This document shows, in pieces, positions 9,322 to 16,628 of a stretch of DNA of 64,000 nucleotides (position 1 is the first letter of the stretch; each line of letters opens with the position of its first letter). Made by a program: the position numbers and the translations under genes. Below the pieces are notes generated by a model that was not told the DNA's origin, did no database searches, and saw only the letters and a list, made by a program, of their open reading frames with translations. The stretch comes from Fulverythrobacter ferritrahens (lineage in GTDB: Bacteria; Pseudomonadota; Alphaproteobacteria; Sphingomonadales; Sphingomonadaceae), in contig NZ_JACDXU010000001.1 of NCBI RefSeq assembly GCF_020539485.1, positions 1,302,001 to 1,366,000 of the forward strand. Reading direction: 5' to 3'.

Positions 9322-9355
9322 GGGGCGGGTGCGCAATGGCGTGCCCGCCCCTTCG
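9322..9355 (+). terminator. Probable terminator after the alpha/beta hydrolase
   Basis: GGGGCGGGTGCGC / GCGTGCCCGCCCC stem (two mismatches) with an AATG loop, 25 bp past the stop. The T-tract is weak (CTTCGTATTT), so termination may be partial. Confidence 0.55.
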
Positions 9356-9406
9356 TATTTGCGCGTATCCCGCACGAGCCAGCTTGCCTGCTCCCCCATA
9401 ACAATG

Positions 9407-9422
9407 TAATGTTGTAACATTA
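9407..9422. promoter_or_regulatory. 16-bp palindrome, candidate operator of the TonB-like gene
   Basis: TAATGTT-GT-AACATTA is a perfect 7-bp inverted repeat around a 2-bp centre, 68 bp before the TonB-like start codon and in an AT-rich island. Its form is like boxes of the Fur superfamily (Zur/Fur/Mur type). That assignment is inference. Confidence 0.5.
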
Positions 9423-9489
9423 AGAGCGGTCGCCCGCTTTCCTGAGCACCCAGACCATAATGGGCGGCCGAAACGAAGGAGAGCATGCC

Positions 9490-10167
9490 ATGGCTTATGT
9501 CGACCGACAGAGTGGAACCAGCAGAGCAACCTCCATCCTCGCGGTGGGTCTCATCCATGCGGGCCTTGGCGCGGCGCTGATCTATGGGCTGGCGGCCACC
9601 TTCATTCCGAAGGAAGAGGACGGGCCGATCCGCTCGGTCCTGTTCCCCGTCCCAACAATCCCGCCGCCCCCGCCCGCTGAAAAGCCGAGTGTGGAACCTT
9701 CCAGCACAATCACCACAGTCACCCCCTCGGTGGATGCGACGCGGGACGATAGTGTGAAAGTCGATCCCGGCCCAATCCCCACTTTCACTGACACCATTCG
9801 CGATCCCGCAGCCTATCCCACCGTCACGCCCAGCAACACGGCCACCTCCACTCCTCCGCCGCCGCTCTTCACCCCGAAGAACCCCAGCCCCGCAAATGAC
9901 CGGGCAAACTGGGTGACCACCGTCGACTATCCCGCCCGCGACCTGCGGCTGGGCCATACCGGCACCACGAAATATCGCGTGGTCATCAGCAGTTCGGGCA
10001 AGGTGCAGAGCTGTGAGATCACGGGATCGAGCGGCTATGCCGGGCTGGACGAGGCAACCTGCAAAAGCGTTTCGCGCCGTGCCCGCTTCGAACCGGCCAT
10101 CAACGCTAATGGCGAGAAGATCGTGGGAACCTGGTCTGGTTCGGTAAGCTGGAGAATTCCGGACTGA
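9490..10167 (+). CDS. TonB-like energy transducer (C-terminal TonB domain protein)
   Basis: 225 residues; ATG 9490 has AAGGAG 11 bases upstream and beats the GTG-region starts at 9460. One N-terminal transmembrane helix (residues about 15-37, ILAVGLIHAGLGAALIYGLA) precedes a Pro/Thr/Ser-rich periplasmic spacer (PPPPPAEKPSVEP, STPPPPLF). It ends in a TonB C-terminal domain with YPARDLRLGHTGTTKYRVVI and the final ARFEPAINANGEKIVG. Two cysteines in that domain (QSCEITG, EATCKSV) could form a disulfide. The family couples the proton motive force to outer-membrane receptors. No exbB/exbD is next to it. Confidence 0.88.
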   Translation: MAYVDRQSGTSRATSILAVGLIHAGLGAALIYGLAATFIPKEEDGPIRSVLFPVPTIPPPPPAEKPSVEPSSTITTVTPSVDATRDDSVKVDPGPIPTFTDTIRDPAAYPTVTPSNTATSTPPPPLFTPKNPSPANDRANWVTTVDYPARDLRLGHTGTTKYRVVISSSGKVQSCEITGSSGYAGLDEATCKSVSRRARFEPAINANGEKIVGTWSGSVSWRIPD

Positions 10168-10176
10168 GCGGCTGAC

Positions 10177-10383
10177 TTACTCGGCGAGCGCGGCGGCCTT
10201 CTGGACCGGCGCCTCGCCGCTTTCGTCCGGCAGGGTCCAGATCATCACATTGACGGCCATTACCGCCGCCAGCACCACCATCAGCACGATCTGCTTCGTC
10301 TGCCCGCCCTTGCGCCACAGCACGAAGGCCCCGATCAACAAACCGATCGCCGCCAGCACCAATATCGAAAGCACCATGTCCAT
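10177..10383 (-). CDS. Small two-helix inner-membrane protein
   Basis: 68 residues. Two hydrophobic segments (LSILVLAAIGLLIGAFVLW and IVLMVVLAAVMAVNVMIWTL) flank a short basic loop WRKGGQTKQ, followed by an acidic/Ala tail. Start M-D-M-V at 10383. Convergent with the TonB-like gene (9 bp apart). No family recognised; function unknown. Two well-formed membrane helices with a positive loop argue that it is a real gene. Confidence 0.65.
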   Translation of the reverse strand: MDMVLSILVLAAIGLLIGAFVLWRKGGQTKQIVLMVVLAAVMAVNVMIWTLPDESGEAPVQKAAALAE

Positions 10384-10462
10384 GCCGCTGCTCTAGCGGC
10401 GAAGTGCGGCGGAGAAAAGCACGCCATTTGACAGGGCTGGCGGTTCATTCCACAGATCGCCC

Positions 10463-12310
10463 ATGCAAAACCCGGTTCAGATGAAACTAACCCGCCGCCA
10501 GACCCTCGCCGGGCTCGGCGCAGGCATCTCCACCCTTGCCCTTGCGGGCTGCACGGGCAGAATGGGCCTGGCCTCCACCCCGCAGGCCCAGTCCGCCTCT
10601 GCCCTGCTGGACGAGATCGCGTGGAATCTGATCGAGCTGGAACCCGGCACTGCCACCGGGCTGGGCATCGATACGGGCGACAAGGCCTATCTGCGTTCCC
10701 GCATGTCGGACCTCTCGCCAGAGGGCATGGTGCATTATGCGGGCAATCTGCGCGACGGGCTGGCCAAGGTCCGCGCCTTTGACAAGGCCGGGCTGGACGC
10801 CGCCACTCTCACCAGCCTTGAAGTGGTGGAAAGCGCCTATGCCACGGCGCTGGAAGGCTTTGCCCTGCCCTATGGCGACGTGGCCACCGGCAGCTGGCGC
10901 AATGCCCCCTATGCGGTGATCCAGAATGTCGGCGCCTATCTGGACGTCCCGCGATTCCTCGATTCCGACCATCCCGTGCGCACCAAGGAGGATGCCGAAG
11001 CCTATGTCGCCCGGCTGGATGCCTATCCCGCCATGCTGGATGGAGAGCTGGAGCGGATGCAGGCCGCCACGCGGCTGGGCGTGATCCCGCCCGCCTTCCT
11101 GCTCGACAAGGCCATCGCCCAGATGGAAAACTCGTTGGCCGATGCACGGGCCGATGGCGGGCTGGTCACTTCGCTCACCGGACGCACCAAAGACATTCCC
11201 GGCGACTGGGCCAATGCGGCCGGCCGGATCGTGAGCGCCAAGGTCCGCCCCGCGCTGGAGCGCCAGCTGGCCGAATTGCGCAACCAGCGCACGCGCGCCA
11301 CGGACGATGCCGGGATGTGGGCCCGCCCCGATGGTGAGGAATGGTATCGCTGGGCGCTGAAGGCCAGCACCACCACCGGGCTGGGGCCTGACGAGATTCA
11401 CGAGATGGGCCTCTCCCAGCTGGCCGAGATTCATGGCCGGATGGACGCAATCCTGCGCGACATCGGCTATAAGGATGGCCCCGTGGGCCAGCGTATGCGG
11501 GAACTGGCCGAAGATCCGCGTTTCAAGTTCGCCGAGGGCGATCCCGGCCGCGCGCAGATAATGGAATTCATCCAGCAGCGGATCGACTGGATACGAGAAC
11601 AGATGCCGCGAGCCTTCCGCACGCAGGTCCGCGCCAATCTGGAAGTGCGCCGCCTGCCCCTGTCGGAAGAACCCGGCGCGCCCACGGCCTATGGCGGCTC
11701 CGGCTCGATCGACGGGACGATCCCCGGCAAGATGTGGATCAACCTGATGACCACCGATCTGCACCGCGAATATACCTTGCCCACGCTGGTCCATCACGAA
11801 ACGATCCCCGGCCATGTCTGGCAGGGCGAATATGCCAACCAGATGCCGCTGATCCGCTCGCGCCTGGCCTTCAACGCCTATTCCGAAGGCTGGGCACTCT
11901 ATGCCGAGCAACTGGCGGACGAGTTGGGCGCCTATGCCGATCACCCCGCATGGCGGCTGGGCTATCTGCAGGATCAGGCCTTCCGCGCCTGCCGTCTGGT
12001 GGTGGATACCGGCCTGCACCACAAACGCTGGACCCGCGAACAGGGCGTGGCCTTTTTCGTGGAGCGCAATGGCGACAATCCGCAGGAAGTGGCCAGCGAG
12101 GTTGACCGCTATTGCAGCTGGCCGGGCCAGGCCTGCGGCTACAAGGTGGGCCACACCGAAATAGTGCGTCAGCGCAGCCTTGCGCAGGCCGCGCTGGGCA
12201 GTGGTTTCGACCTCAGGGATTTCGACGATGCGGTGGTGAAAGGCGGCAATGTCCCGCTCGACGTGCTGGCGAAGAATGTCGCCCGCTACGTCGAGGGGGC
12301 ACGCTCTTAG
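10463..12310 (+). CDS. DUF885 family lipoprotein (putative metallopeptidase)
   Basis: 615 residues. The N-terminus combines a twin-arginine-like stretch TRRQTLAGLGAG with a lipobox LALAGC, so export and lipidation at Cys (about residue 30) are expected; ATG 10481 is an alternative start. The hallmark HHETIPGHVWQG near residues 444-455 matches the DUF885 HExxH-like zinc motif, with a downstream Glu in AYSEGWALYAEQLA. DUF885 proteins are thought to be zinc peptidases acting in the periplasm or at the outer membrane. The entericidin gene follows convergently 1 bp later. Confidence 0.85.
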   Translation: MQNPVQMKLTRRQTLAGLGAGISTLALAGCTGRMGLASTPQAQSASALLDEIAWNLIELEPGTATGLGIDTGDKAYLRSRMSDLSPEGMVHYAGNLRDGLAKVRAFDKAGLDAATLTSLEVVESAYATALEGFALPYGDVATGSWRNAPYAVIQNVGAYLDVPRFLDSDHPVRTKEDAEAYVARLDAYPAMLDGELERMQAATRLGVIPPAFLLDKAIAQMENSLADARADGGLVTSLTGRTKDIPGDWANAAGRIVSAKVRPALERQLAELRNQRTRATDDAGMWARPDGEEWYRWALKASTTTGLGPDEIHEMGLSQLAEIHGRMDAILRDIGYKDGPVGQRMRELAEDPRFKFAEGDPGRAQIMEFIQQRIDWIREQMPRAFRTQVRANLEVRRLPLSEEPGAPTAYGGSGSIDGTIPGKMWINLMTTDLHREYTLPTLVHHETIPGHVWQGEYANQMPLIRSRLAFNAYSEGWALYAEQLADELGAYADHPAWRLGYLQDQAFRACRLVVDTGLHHKRWTREQGVAFFVERNGDNPQEVASEVDRYCSWPGQACGYKVGHTEIVRQRSLAQAALGSGFDLRDFDDAVVKGGNVPLDVLAKNVARYVEGARS

Positions 12311-12311
12311 C

Positions 12312-12440
12312 TCAGATTTCTTCCTCCACCGTATCGGCGGCGGATTCGAGGTCTTCACCCGCGCCGCGCACGGTATTGCAGGCTGCAACCGTCCGCCCCA
12401 GCAGGCCAACGGCAAAGGCGGTGAGGATTGTGCGAGTCAT
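12312..12440 (-). CDS. Entericidin A/B family small lipoprotein
   Basis: 42 residues starting at ATG 12440 with GAGGAGAG upstream. MTRTILTAFAVGLL forms the signal and VAAC the lipobox; CNTVRGAGEDLESAADTVEEE matches the entericidin core (CNTxxGxGxDxxxxG). Family members are tiny envelope lipoproteins, often induced by stress; in E. coli EcnA/EcnB act as antidote and toxin. No second copy is adjacent. A longer frame to 12638 runs through repeat DNA and is rejected. Confidence 0.8.
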   Translation of the reverse strand: MTRTILTAFAVGLLGRTVAACNTVRGAGEDLESAADTVEEEI

Positions 12441-12577
12441 TGCTTCTCTCCTCTTCATGCGCCCCCACGGGATAAACCTGGGCGGGATAAGGCGCGTTCC
12501 GCTGGAAAGGCTGGAGTGTGCCGGTAGCCGGGTGGGATGAGGGTTTTTGAGCTGGCAGAGGCGGAGAGATTTTTTGG

Positions 12578-12755
12578 TTTCGCGCAAAGACCGCGAAGTG
12601 CGCGAAGATGTGGTGCTTGGCCTGCCCCTTCTCGTCATTCCCGCGAATGCGGGAACCTAGCAGCAACCATTGAACTGGGTTCCCGCGTTCGCGGGAATGA
12701 CGAGGGGGCTGAGTTTAGCGCAGCCCCTCAGCGTTCTTCGCGCTCTTTGCGCGAA
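12578..12755. repeat. Outer inverted repeat of a nested repeat block
   Basis: The arm TTCGCGCAAAGA (with CGCGAAG nearby, 12578-12605) is mirrored by CTTCGCG...TCTTTGCGCGAA at 12733-12755. Between the arms sits an independent palindrome of another family (12631-12704), as if one repeat had jumped into another. Confidence 0.7.
12631..12704. repeat. Dispersed palindromic repeat, CGTCATTCCCGCG family
   Basis: Arms CTCGTCATTCCCGCGAATGC and GCGTTCGCGGGAATGACGAG form an almost perfect inverted repeat with inner GGGAACC / GGTTCCC. The same family occurs at 44064-44132. Confidence 0.85.
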
Positions 12756-12767
12756 CCCAATAATACT

Positions 12768-12870
12768 CACGCGGAGACGCGGAGGCGCGAAGGGAATGCG
12801 CCCCGCCGCTCCTCCCTGCGCCTCTGCGAGCGCCCACTCTCTCTCCGCGCCCCCGCGTCTCCGCGTGAAA
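12768..12870. repeat. Third inverted repeat in the block (ACGCGGAGACGCGGAGG type)
   Basis: Left arm TCACGCGGAGACGCGGAGGC and right arm CCCCCGCGTCTCCGCGTGA are inverted relative to each other over about 100 bp. Half of this type (TTCACGCGGAGAC) recurs near 53385. The stretch 12441-12950 holds only such repeats and no gene. Confidence 0.75.
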
Positions 12871-12951
12871 CCCTTCCACATCACCCCACGCAATCCGGCC
12901 AGCGCTCCCGGCCTTCGCCCGGAGGACGATTGATAGGATTGGTGTTTTCAC

Positions 12952-12980
12952 TTGACATTTCGAACCGTTTCGGTTATATG
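12952..12980 (+). promoter_or_regulatory. Sigma-70 promoter with palindromic spacer (locus A)
   Basis: A perfect -35 TTGACA (12952-12957), 17-bp spacer and -10 TATATG (12975-12980). The spacer carries the inverted repeat AACCG-TTT-CGGTT, a likely operator. An almost identical promoter occurs on the other strand at 53215-53243. Transcription would start near 12987, about 575 nt before the aminotransferase start codon. Confidence 0.75.
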
Positions 12981-12984
12981 CCCC

Positions 12985-13400
12985 GGCACATTGCAGGACT
13001 ACCAACCCTGCAATTACCTACCAGTCCGGAGGGGCGCGATGTCGACCGCAAGCCTCCCTTGTTCCATGAACAACGCGGCCGGCGCGGGTGTGTGCTCCCT
13101 TGGGCGGTTCTCCCAATGGCAATGCCTCTCCAGCGCTCAGACGCGGATGATCGGATGTGTGGTGCTCTCCTCTGCCCGTGCACACCTGTCCCTGGAGGAC
13201 GGGCTCTCCGGGACGGATCACCGCCAGTGGCGCGAGATGATCACTCGCGAGGGAAAGCACGCCGCACGCGAGCCCGTGGCGCCTTTCCTGGCCGATCACC
13301 GATCAAAGGGCCGAACCCAAGGCGCTGCGGATGGGCGCCCGGTCTCTCGCAACTCCCTCCGCCCGCTCCGCACGCGCCTCAGTTCCTGACGCCGTGCCGG
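12985..13400 (+). other. Long structured leader or ncRNA locus A
   Basis: This stretch after the promoter shows several short hairpins: TTGCAGG/CCTGCAA (12991-13013), GTGTG/CACAC around 13157-13188, GTCCC...GGGAC near 13190-13215, and GATCA...TGATC around 13217-13244. A 116-codon frame (13039-13389) with GGAGGGG before its ATG overlaps it. It could be a long 5' leader of the aminotransferase, a separate ncRNA, or a small-protein gene. No known riboswitch was recognised by eye. Confidence 0.4.
13039..13389 (+). CDS. Doubtful 116-residue ORF in the leader
   Basis: ATG 13039 is preceded by GGAGGGG at good spacing, downstream of a strong promoter. The product (MSTASLPCSMNNAAGAGVC...) has four Cys in its first 40 residues and a basic C-terminal half (DHRSKGRTQG, RPLRTRLSS). 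No family is recognised, and third-position GC is not clearly coding-like. It may be a real small protein, a leader ORF or chance; listed because the RBS and promoter are better than for most spurious frames. Confidence 0.25.
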   Translation: MSTASLPCSMNNAAGAGVCSLGRFSQWQCLSSAQTRMIGCVVLSSARAHLSLEDGLSGTDHRQWREMITREGKHAAREPVAPFLADHRSKGRTQGAADGRPVSRNSLRPLRTRLSS

Positions 13401-13562
13401 CCGCGCGATTGGTTGTTCCATAGGATGGCGTTACGTCCGGGCTCGCCGCCGGATGGGGGTCTGTGCTTGCCGCCGCCCCCCCCGCTTCACGCCCCCAATC
13501 CAACTCCCATTTGCCTCTCGCGCCGAAACATGAAAAAGGCCGCGCACGAAAAGGAGAGTCAC

Positions 13563-14699
13563 ATGCCTGGTTTGCGGCCCGATATCGATCCCGACGGTTT
13601 GCTCGAATTCTCGGTGGTGTTCACCGACCGTTCGCTCAATCACATGAGCCAGGCATTCCAGGGCGTGATGCGCGACATTCACGAGATCCTGTGCGAGGTC
13701 TATCATGCCAAGCGGGCCGTCGTGGTGCCCGGCGGCGGCACTTACGGGATGGAAGCGGTCGCCCGCCAGTTCGCCACTGGCGAAAAGGTGATGGTGATCC
13801 GCAACGGCTTCTTCTCTTATCGCTGGAGCCAGATTTTCGAGGCGGGATCGATCCCGGCCGAGGAAATCGTGCTGAAGGCCCGCCGCACCGGCAATGGCGG
13901 GGCCGATGCGCCTTTCGCCCCGGTTCCGATCGAAGAAGCCGTGGCCGCGATCAAGGCGGAAAAGCCCGCCGTGCTGTTCGCCCCGCATGTGGAAACCGCA
14001 TCGGGCATCATCCTGCCGGAAGATTACATCGCGGCGCTGGCCGATGCCGTCCATTCGGTGGGCGGTCTGTTCGTGCTGGACTGCATCGCCTCGGGCTGCG
14101 CCTGGGTGGATATGGAAGCGACCGGCGTGGACGTGCTGATCTCCGCCCCGCAAAAGGGCTGGTCCGCCCCGCCCTCCGCCGGCCTGGTGATGATGCGCGA
14201 TGCCGCGCTGGAACGCTGCCGCGAAACGAAGTCCACCAGCTTCGCCGCTGACCTCGGCAAGTGGAACACAATCATGGAAGCCTATCTCAATGGCGGCCAT
14301 GCCTATCACGCCACCATGCCGACCGACGCCCTGCGCGTGTTCCGCGATGCCATGCTGGAAACCAGGCGGATCGGCTTCGACACGCTCTGCGCCGCCCAAT
14401 GGGAACAGGGCAACAAGGTGCGCGAAATGTTCGCCGCACGGGGGATCAAGTCGGTCGCGGCGGAAGGCTTCGGCGCCCCCGGCGTGGTGGTGTGCTTCAC
14501 CGATGATCCGGAACTGCAGAACGGCAAGAAATTCGCCGCGCTGGGCTTCCAGATCGCGGCGGGCGTGCCGCTGATGGTGGATGAAGGGCCGGACTACAAG
14601 AGCTTCCGCATCGGCCTGTTCGGGCTCGACAAGCTGAAGGACGTTCCGGCCAGCCTTGCCCGACTCGAAACGGCATTCGACAAGGTGTTCCCCGCCTGA
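13563..14699 (+). CDS. Class V aminotransferase (serine-pyruvate / alanine-glyoxylate type)
   Basis: 378 residues from ATG 13563, which has AAGGAG 8 bases upstream. The open frame runs back to 12537, but that part is repeat and leader DNA. The PLP lysine lies in SAPQKGWSAPPSAG; the pyridine-contact Asp is in FVLDCIASGCAW; N-terminal PGGGTYGMEAVARQ forms the phosphate-binding turn. The family moves the amino group of serine or alanine to pyruvate or glyoxylate; the exact substrate cannot be read from sequence. It sits alone behind an unusually long leader. Confidence 0.88.
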   Translation: MPGLRPDIDPDGLLEFSVVFTDRSLNHMSQAFQGVMRDIHEILCEVYHAKRAVVVPGGGTYGMEAVARQFATGEKVMVIRNGFFSYRWSQIFEAGSIPAEEIVLKARRTGNGGADAPFAPVPIEEAVAAIKAEKPAVLFAPHVETASGIILPEDYIAALADAVHSVGGLFVLDCIASGCAWVDMEATGVDVLISAPQKGWSAPPSAGLVMMRDAALERCRETKSTSFAADLGKWNTIMEAYLNGGHAYHATMPTDALRVFRDAMLETRRIGFDTLCAAQWEQGNKVREMFAARGIKSVAAEGFGAPGVVVCFTDDPELQNGKKFAALGFQIAAGVPLMVDEGPDYKSFRIGLFGLDKLKDVPASLARLETAFDKVFPA

Positions 14700-14768
14700 T
14701 CAGATACCGGTCCGGCATTGTTTCCTCAGATTAACCGCGCATTAGGGATAGTCGGCTAAGGCGCGGAA

Positions 14769-15812
14769 ATGGGTAGGAAACACGCTATCGAACAGCGTGC
14801 GAAGGTGGAAGCCGGCTTTTCGGAGCGGCGGGGCATCGCCTTTCGCATCACGCAGGCGCAGGCATGGATCGCGGTCTGCGCGGGTATCGCCCTGACCAGC
14901 CTGGTCGATTACGCAACCGGGCGGGACCTCTGGCTGGGCCCGCTCTATCTCGGCTTCATCGCGCTGGCCGCATGGGCCCTGGGCCTGCGCCGCGCAATTG
15001 CCGTATTCGGGGTCTGCATCCTGATCGGCGCGGTCGTGAATGCCGACAGCCTCTATCCCTATGATAATCCGGTAACTCTGGCGGATTTCCTGGTGCGCAT
15101 TCCGCCGGTTCTGGCGATCATCGCCCTGCTTTCCTATGCCCGCCACGCCTGCGAAACCGAATGGCGCCTTGCCCGGACCGACCCGCTGACCGGCGCGTTG
15201 AACCGCAAGGCCTTTTTCGAAATGGCCGGCCCGATCAGGGAAGCGCAATGCTGGCATGTGCTGGCCTATGCCGATCTCGATGGGTTGAAGGCGCTGAACG
15301 ACATTCATGGCCATGCCCGCGGGGATGCCAGCCTCAAGGCTTTTGCCCGCCATGTCCGCGCCTCGATCCGCAGGGACGATATCTTTGCCCGGATCGGGGG
15401 CGACGAATTTCTGGTCTATATGCCGGTGCGCGATTCCCAGGCCGGGATCATGGTCGCCAACCGCCTGCACCGCGCGATGAATTCCGCAGTCAGCGATTTT
15501 GCCGACGAATTGCGGTGCAGCGTGGGCGCACTGATCCTTGCGCCGGGGGCACGTTCGATCGACCAGGAACTGCGCCTGGCCGACAAGCTGATGTATGAGG
15601 CCAAGCAGAACGGCGCGGCCCTGACCATGGCGATGACCAGCCCCGATGGCCGGGGTTTTGCGGATGCCACGGATTCGCTGCCCCTGTTCGCCGGGATCGC
15701 GGAGGATCTGCCCTCCAGCGCCGAATTCAGGCAGACTTCCCGCGATGACAATAGCAGGCCGGGCGGCTCGTCAGAGCAACCCGGCCCGCCGCCGCCCCTC
15801 AAGGCGGCCTGA
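14769..15812 (+). CDS. Membrane-bound diguanylate cyclase (GGDEF)
   Basis: 347 residues. Three or four hydrophobic segments (residues about 30-125, e.g. WIAVCAGIALTSLVDYA, LGPLYLGFIALAAWALGL, AIAVFGVCILIGAVV, LVRIPPVLAIIALLSYA) precede a GGDEF domain starting at ARTDPLTGALNRKAF. The active site is intact (RIGGDEFLVYM), and an I-site RxxD (RRDD) sits five residues before it, so product inhibition by c-di-GMP is expected. It makes c-di-GMP from two GTP at the inner membrane. No EAL domain. Single gene. Confidence 0.9.
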   Translation: MGRKHAIEQRAKVEAGFSERRGIAFRITQAQAWIAVCAGIALTSLVDYATGRDLWLGPLYLGFIALAAWALGLRRAIAVFGVCILIGAVVNADSLYPYDNPVTLADFLVRIPPVLAIIALLSYARHACETEWRLARTDPLTGALNRKAFFEMAGPIREAQCWHVLAYADLDGLKALNDIHGHARGDASLKAFARHVRASIRRDDIFARIGGDEFLVYMPVRDSQAGIMVANRLHRAMNSAVSDFADELRCSVGALILAPGARSIDQELRLADKLMYEAKQNGAALTMAMTSPDGRGFADATDSLPLFAGIAEDLPSSAEFRQTSRDDNSRPGGSSEQPGPPPPLKAA

Positions 15813-16051
15813 TCCGGCCCTCGTCTGCCCTTTCGGACAGCCCCCTAGAGAGCCGGAAGCCACAACAGGGAAGCCCAAGCGCTACCCCATTGAATTCCAG
15901 TCTATCGAATTTCCGGGCCCTCGAATTTCCGGCCCACCGGATTCAGGCTCCCGGTTTTCGGCCCGCCGGATTCTGGCAGGCGATATTCCGGAATGCCATG
16001 CAACCTGTGCGCGGCACCTATGCCCTGCCGGGCATGGGCCGCGCCGGTGCC
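15813..16051. other. Intergenic region with short imperfect direct repeats
   Basis: No gene is seen. It contains repeats around TCGAATTTCCGGGCCC / TCGAATTTCCGGCCC (15905-15935) and GGCCCACCGGATT / GGCCCGCCGGATT (15930-15975), a degenerate local tandem structure. Confidence 0.5.
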
Positions 16052-16375
16052 TCATTCTTTTCCGAAGATGCCCTTTGCGATGCCGGTAATGTCGTTGATC
16101 GGATTCCCGTCACCATCGCGGTCCAGCATGTTGGCAAACTCCATCAGCGAACCTTCGCCGCCGATATGCTCCACGATCTGCTGCAGCGTGCCGGTGGGAA
16201 GCCCGGTGCTGGCCGCAGCCGCCTCCACCGTGTCGCCTTCCATCTGATGGGCATGGCCCAAAGCGGCAATGGCCTTTTCGGCAGTGGCAGGATCGATCCC
16301 GATCTTTGCGGCCAGATTGGCAACGTCATCAGGGGCACCCGAGATGCTTTTGAGGATGGAATCGAAAAGGCTCAT
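16052..16375 (-). CDS. DUF937 / YidB-like small protein
   Basis: 107 residues. MSLFDSILKSISG at the N-terminus and the C-terminal MLDRDGDGNPINDITGIAKGIFGKE match the DUF937/YidB pattern (DxDGDGxxxDDIxGxxGxxFG). The middle is helical (AAKIGIDPATAEKAIAALGHAH). Cytoplasmic, function unknown. Single gene, convergent with the diguanylate cyclase. Confidence 0.75.
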   Translation of the reverse strand: MSLFDSILKSISGAPDDVANLAAKIGIDPATAEKAIAALGHAHQMEGDTVEAAAASTGLPTGTLQQIVEHIGGEGSLMEFANMLDRDGDGNPINDITGIAKGIFGKE

Positions 16376-16575
16376 ATCATCCGCTCCTTTGGTTCACTGA
16401 CCGATAGATCGGCATGATGCCCCCTCGCCGCATTGGCGCAAGTGAAATCTGAGCGGGTTCGGACTCCTCGGCCCTGAACATCGCCGGGCACCGAAAGCGA
16501 GCGAGCCTGGAGAAACACTCGGGAAAGTAAGGCCGCCAGCTTCCGGCCGCCAGCTTCCGGGAAGCCCGGAATCAG

Positions 16576-16604
16576 AAAAGGGGGCCCTTGCGGTACCCCC
16601 TTTT
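16576..16604 (-). terminator. Terminator of pckA (bidirectional shape)
   Basis: AAAAGGGGG...CCCCCTTTT hairpin 25 bp downstream of the pckA stop. On the minus strand the stem ends in CCCCTTTTC; on the plus strand it also ends in TTTT. Confidence 0.8.
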
Positions 16605-16628
16605 CCTCCTCTCCAACTCGTGTGCGGA

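Noticed and set aside
10487-12415. 642-codon frame opposite the DUF885 gene
   Set aside because: Antisense shadow; the plus strand has signal, lipobox and zinc motif.
13476-13483. C8 tract as a phase-variation switch
   Set aside because: Lies in the untranslated leader, not near the RBS or in a coding frame; one tract only.
12537-13562. N-terminal extension of the aminotransferase (720 codons in total)
   Set aside because: Runs through palindromic repeats and the promoter; a good RBS precedes ATG 13563.
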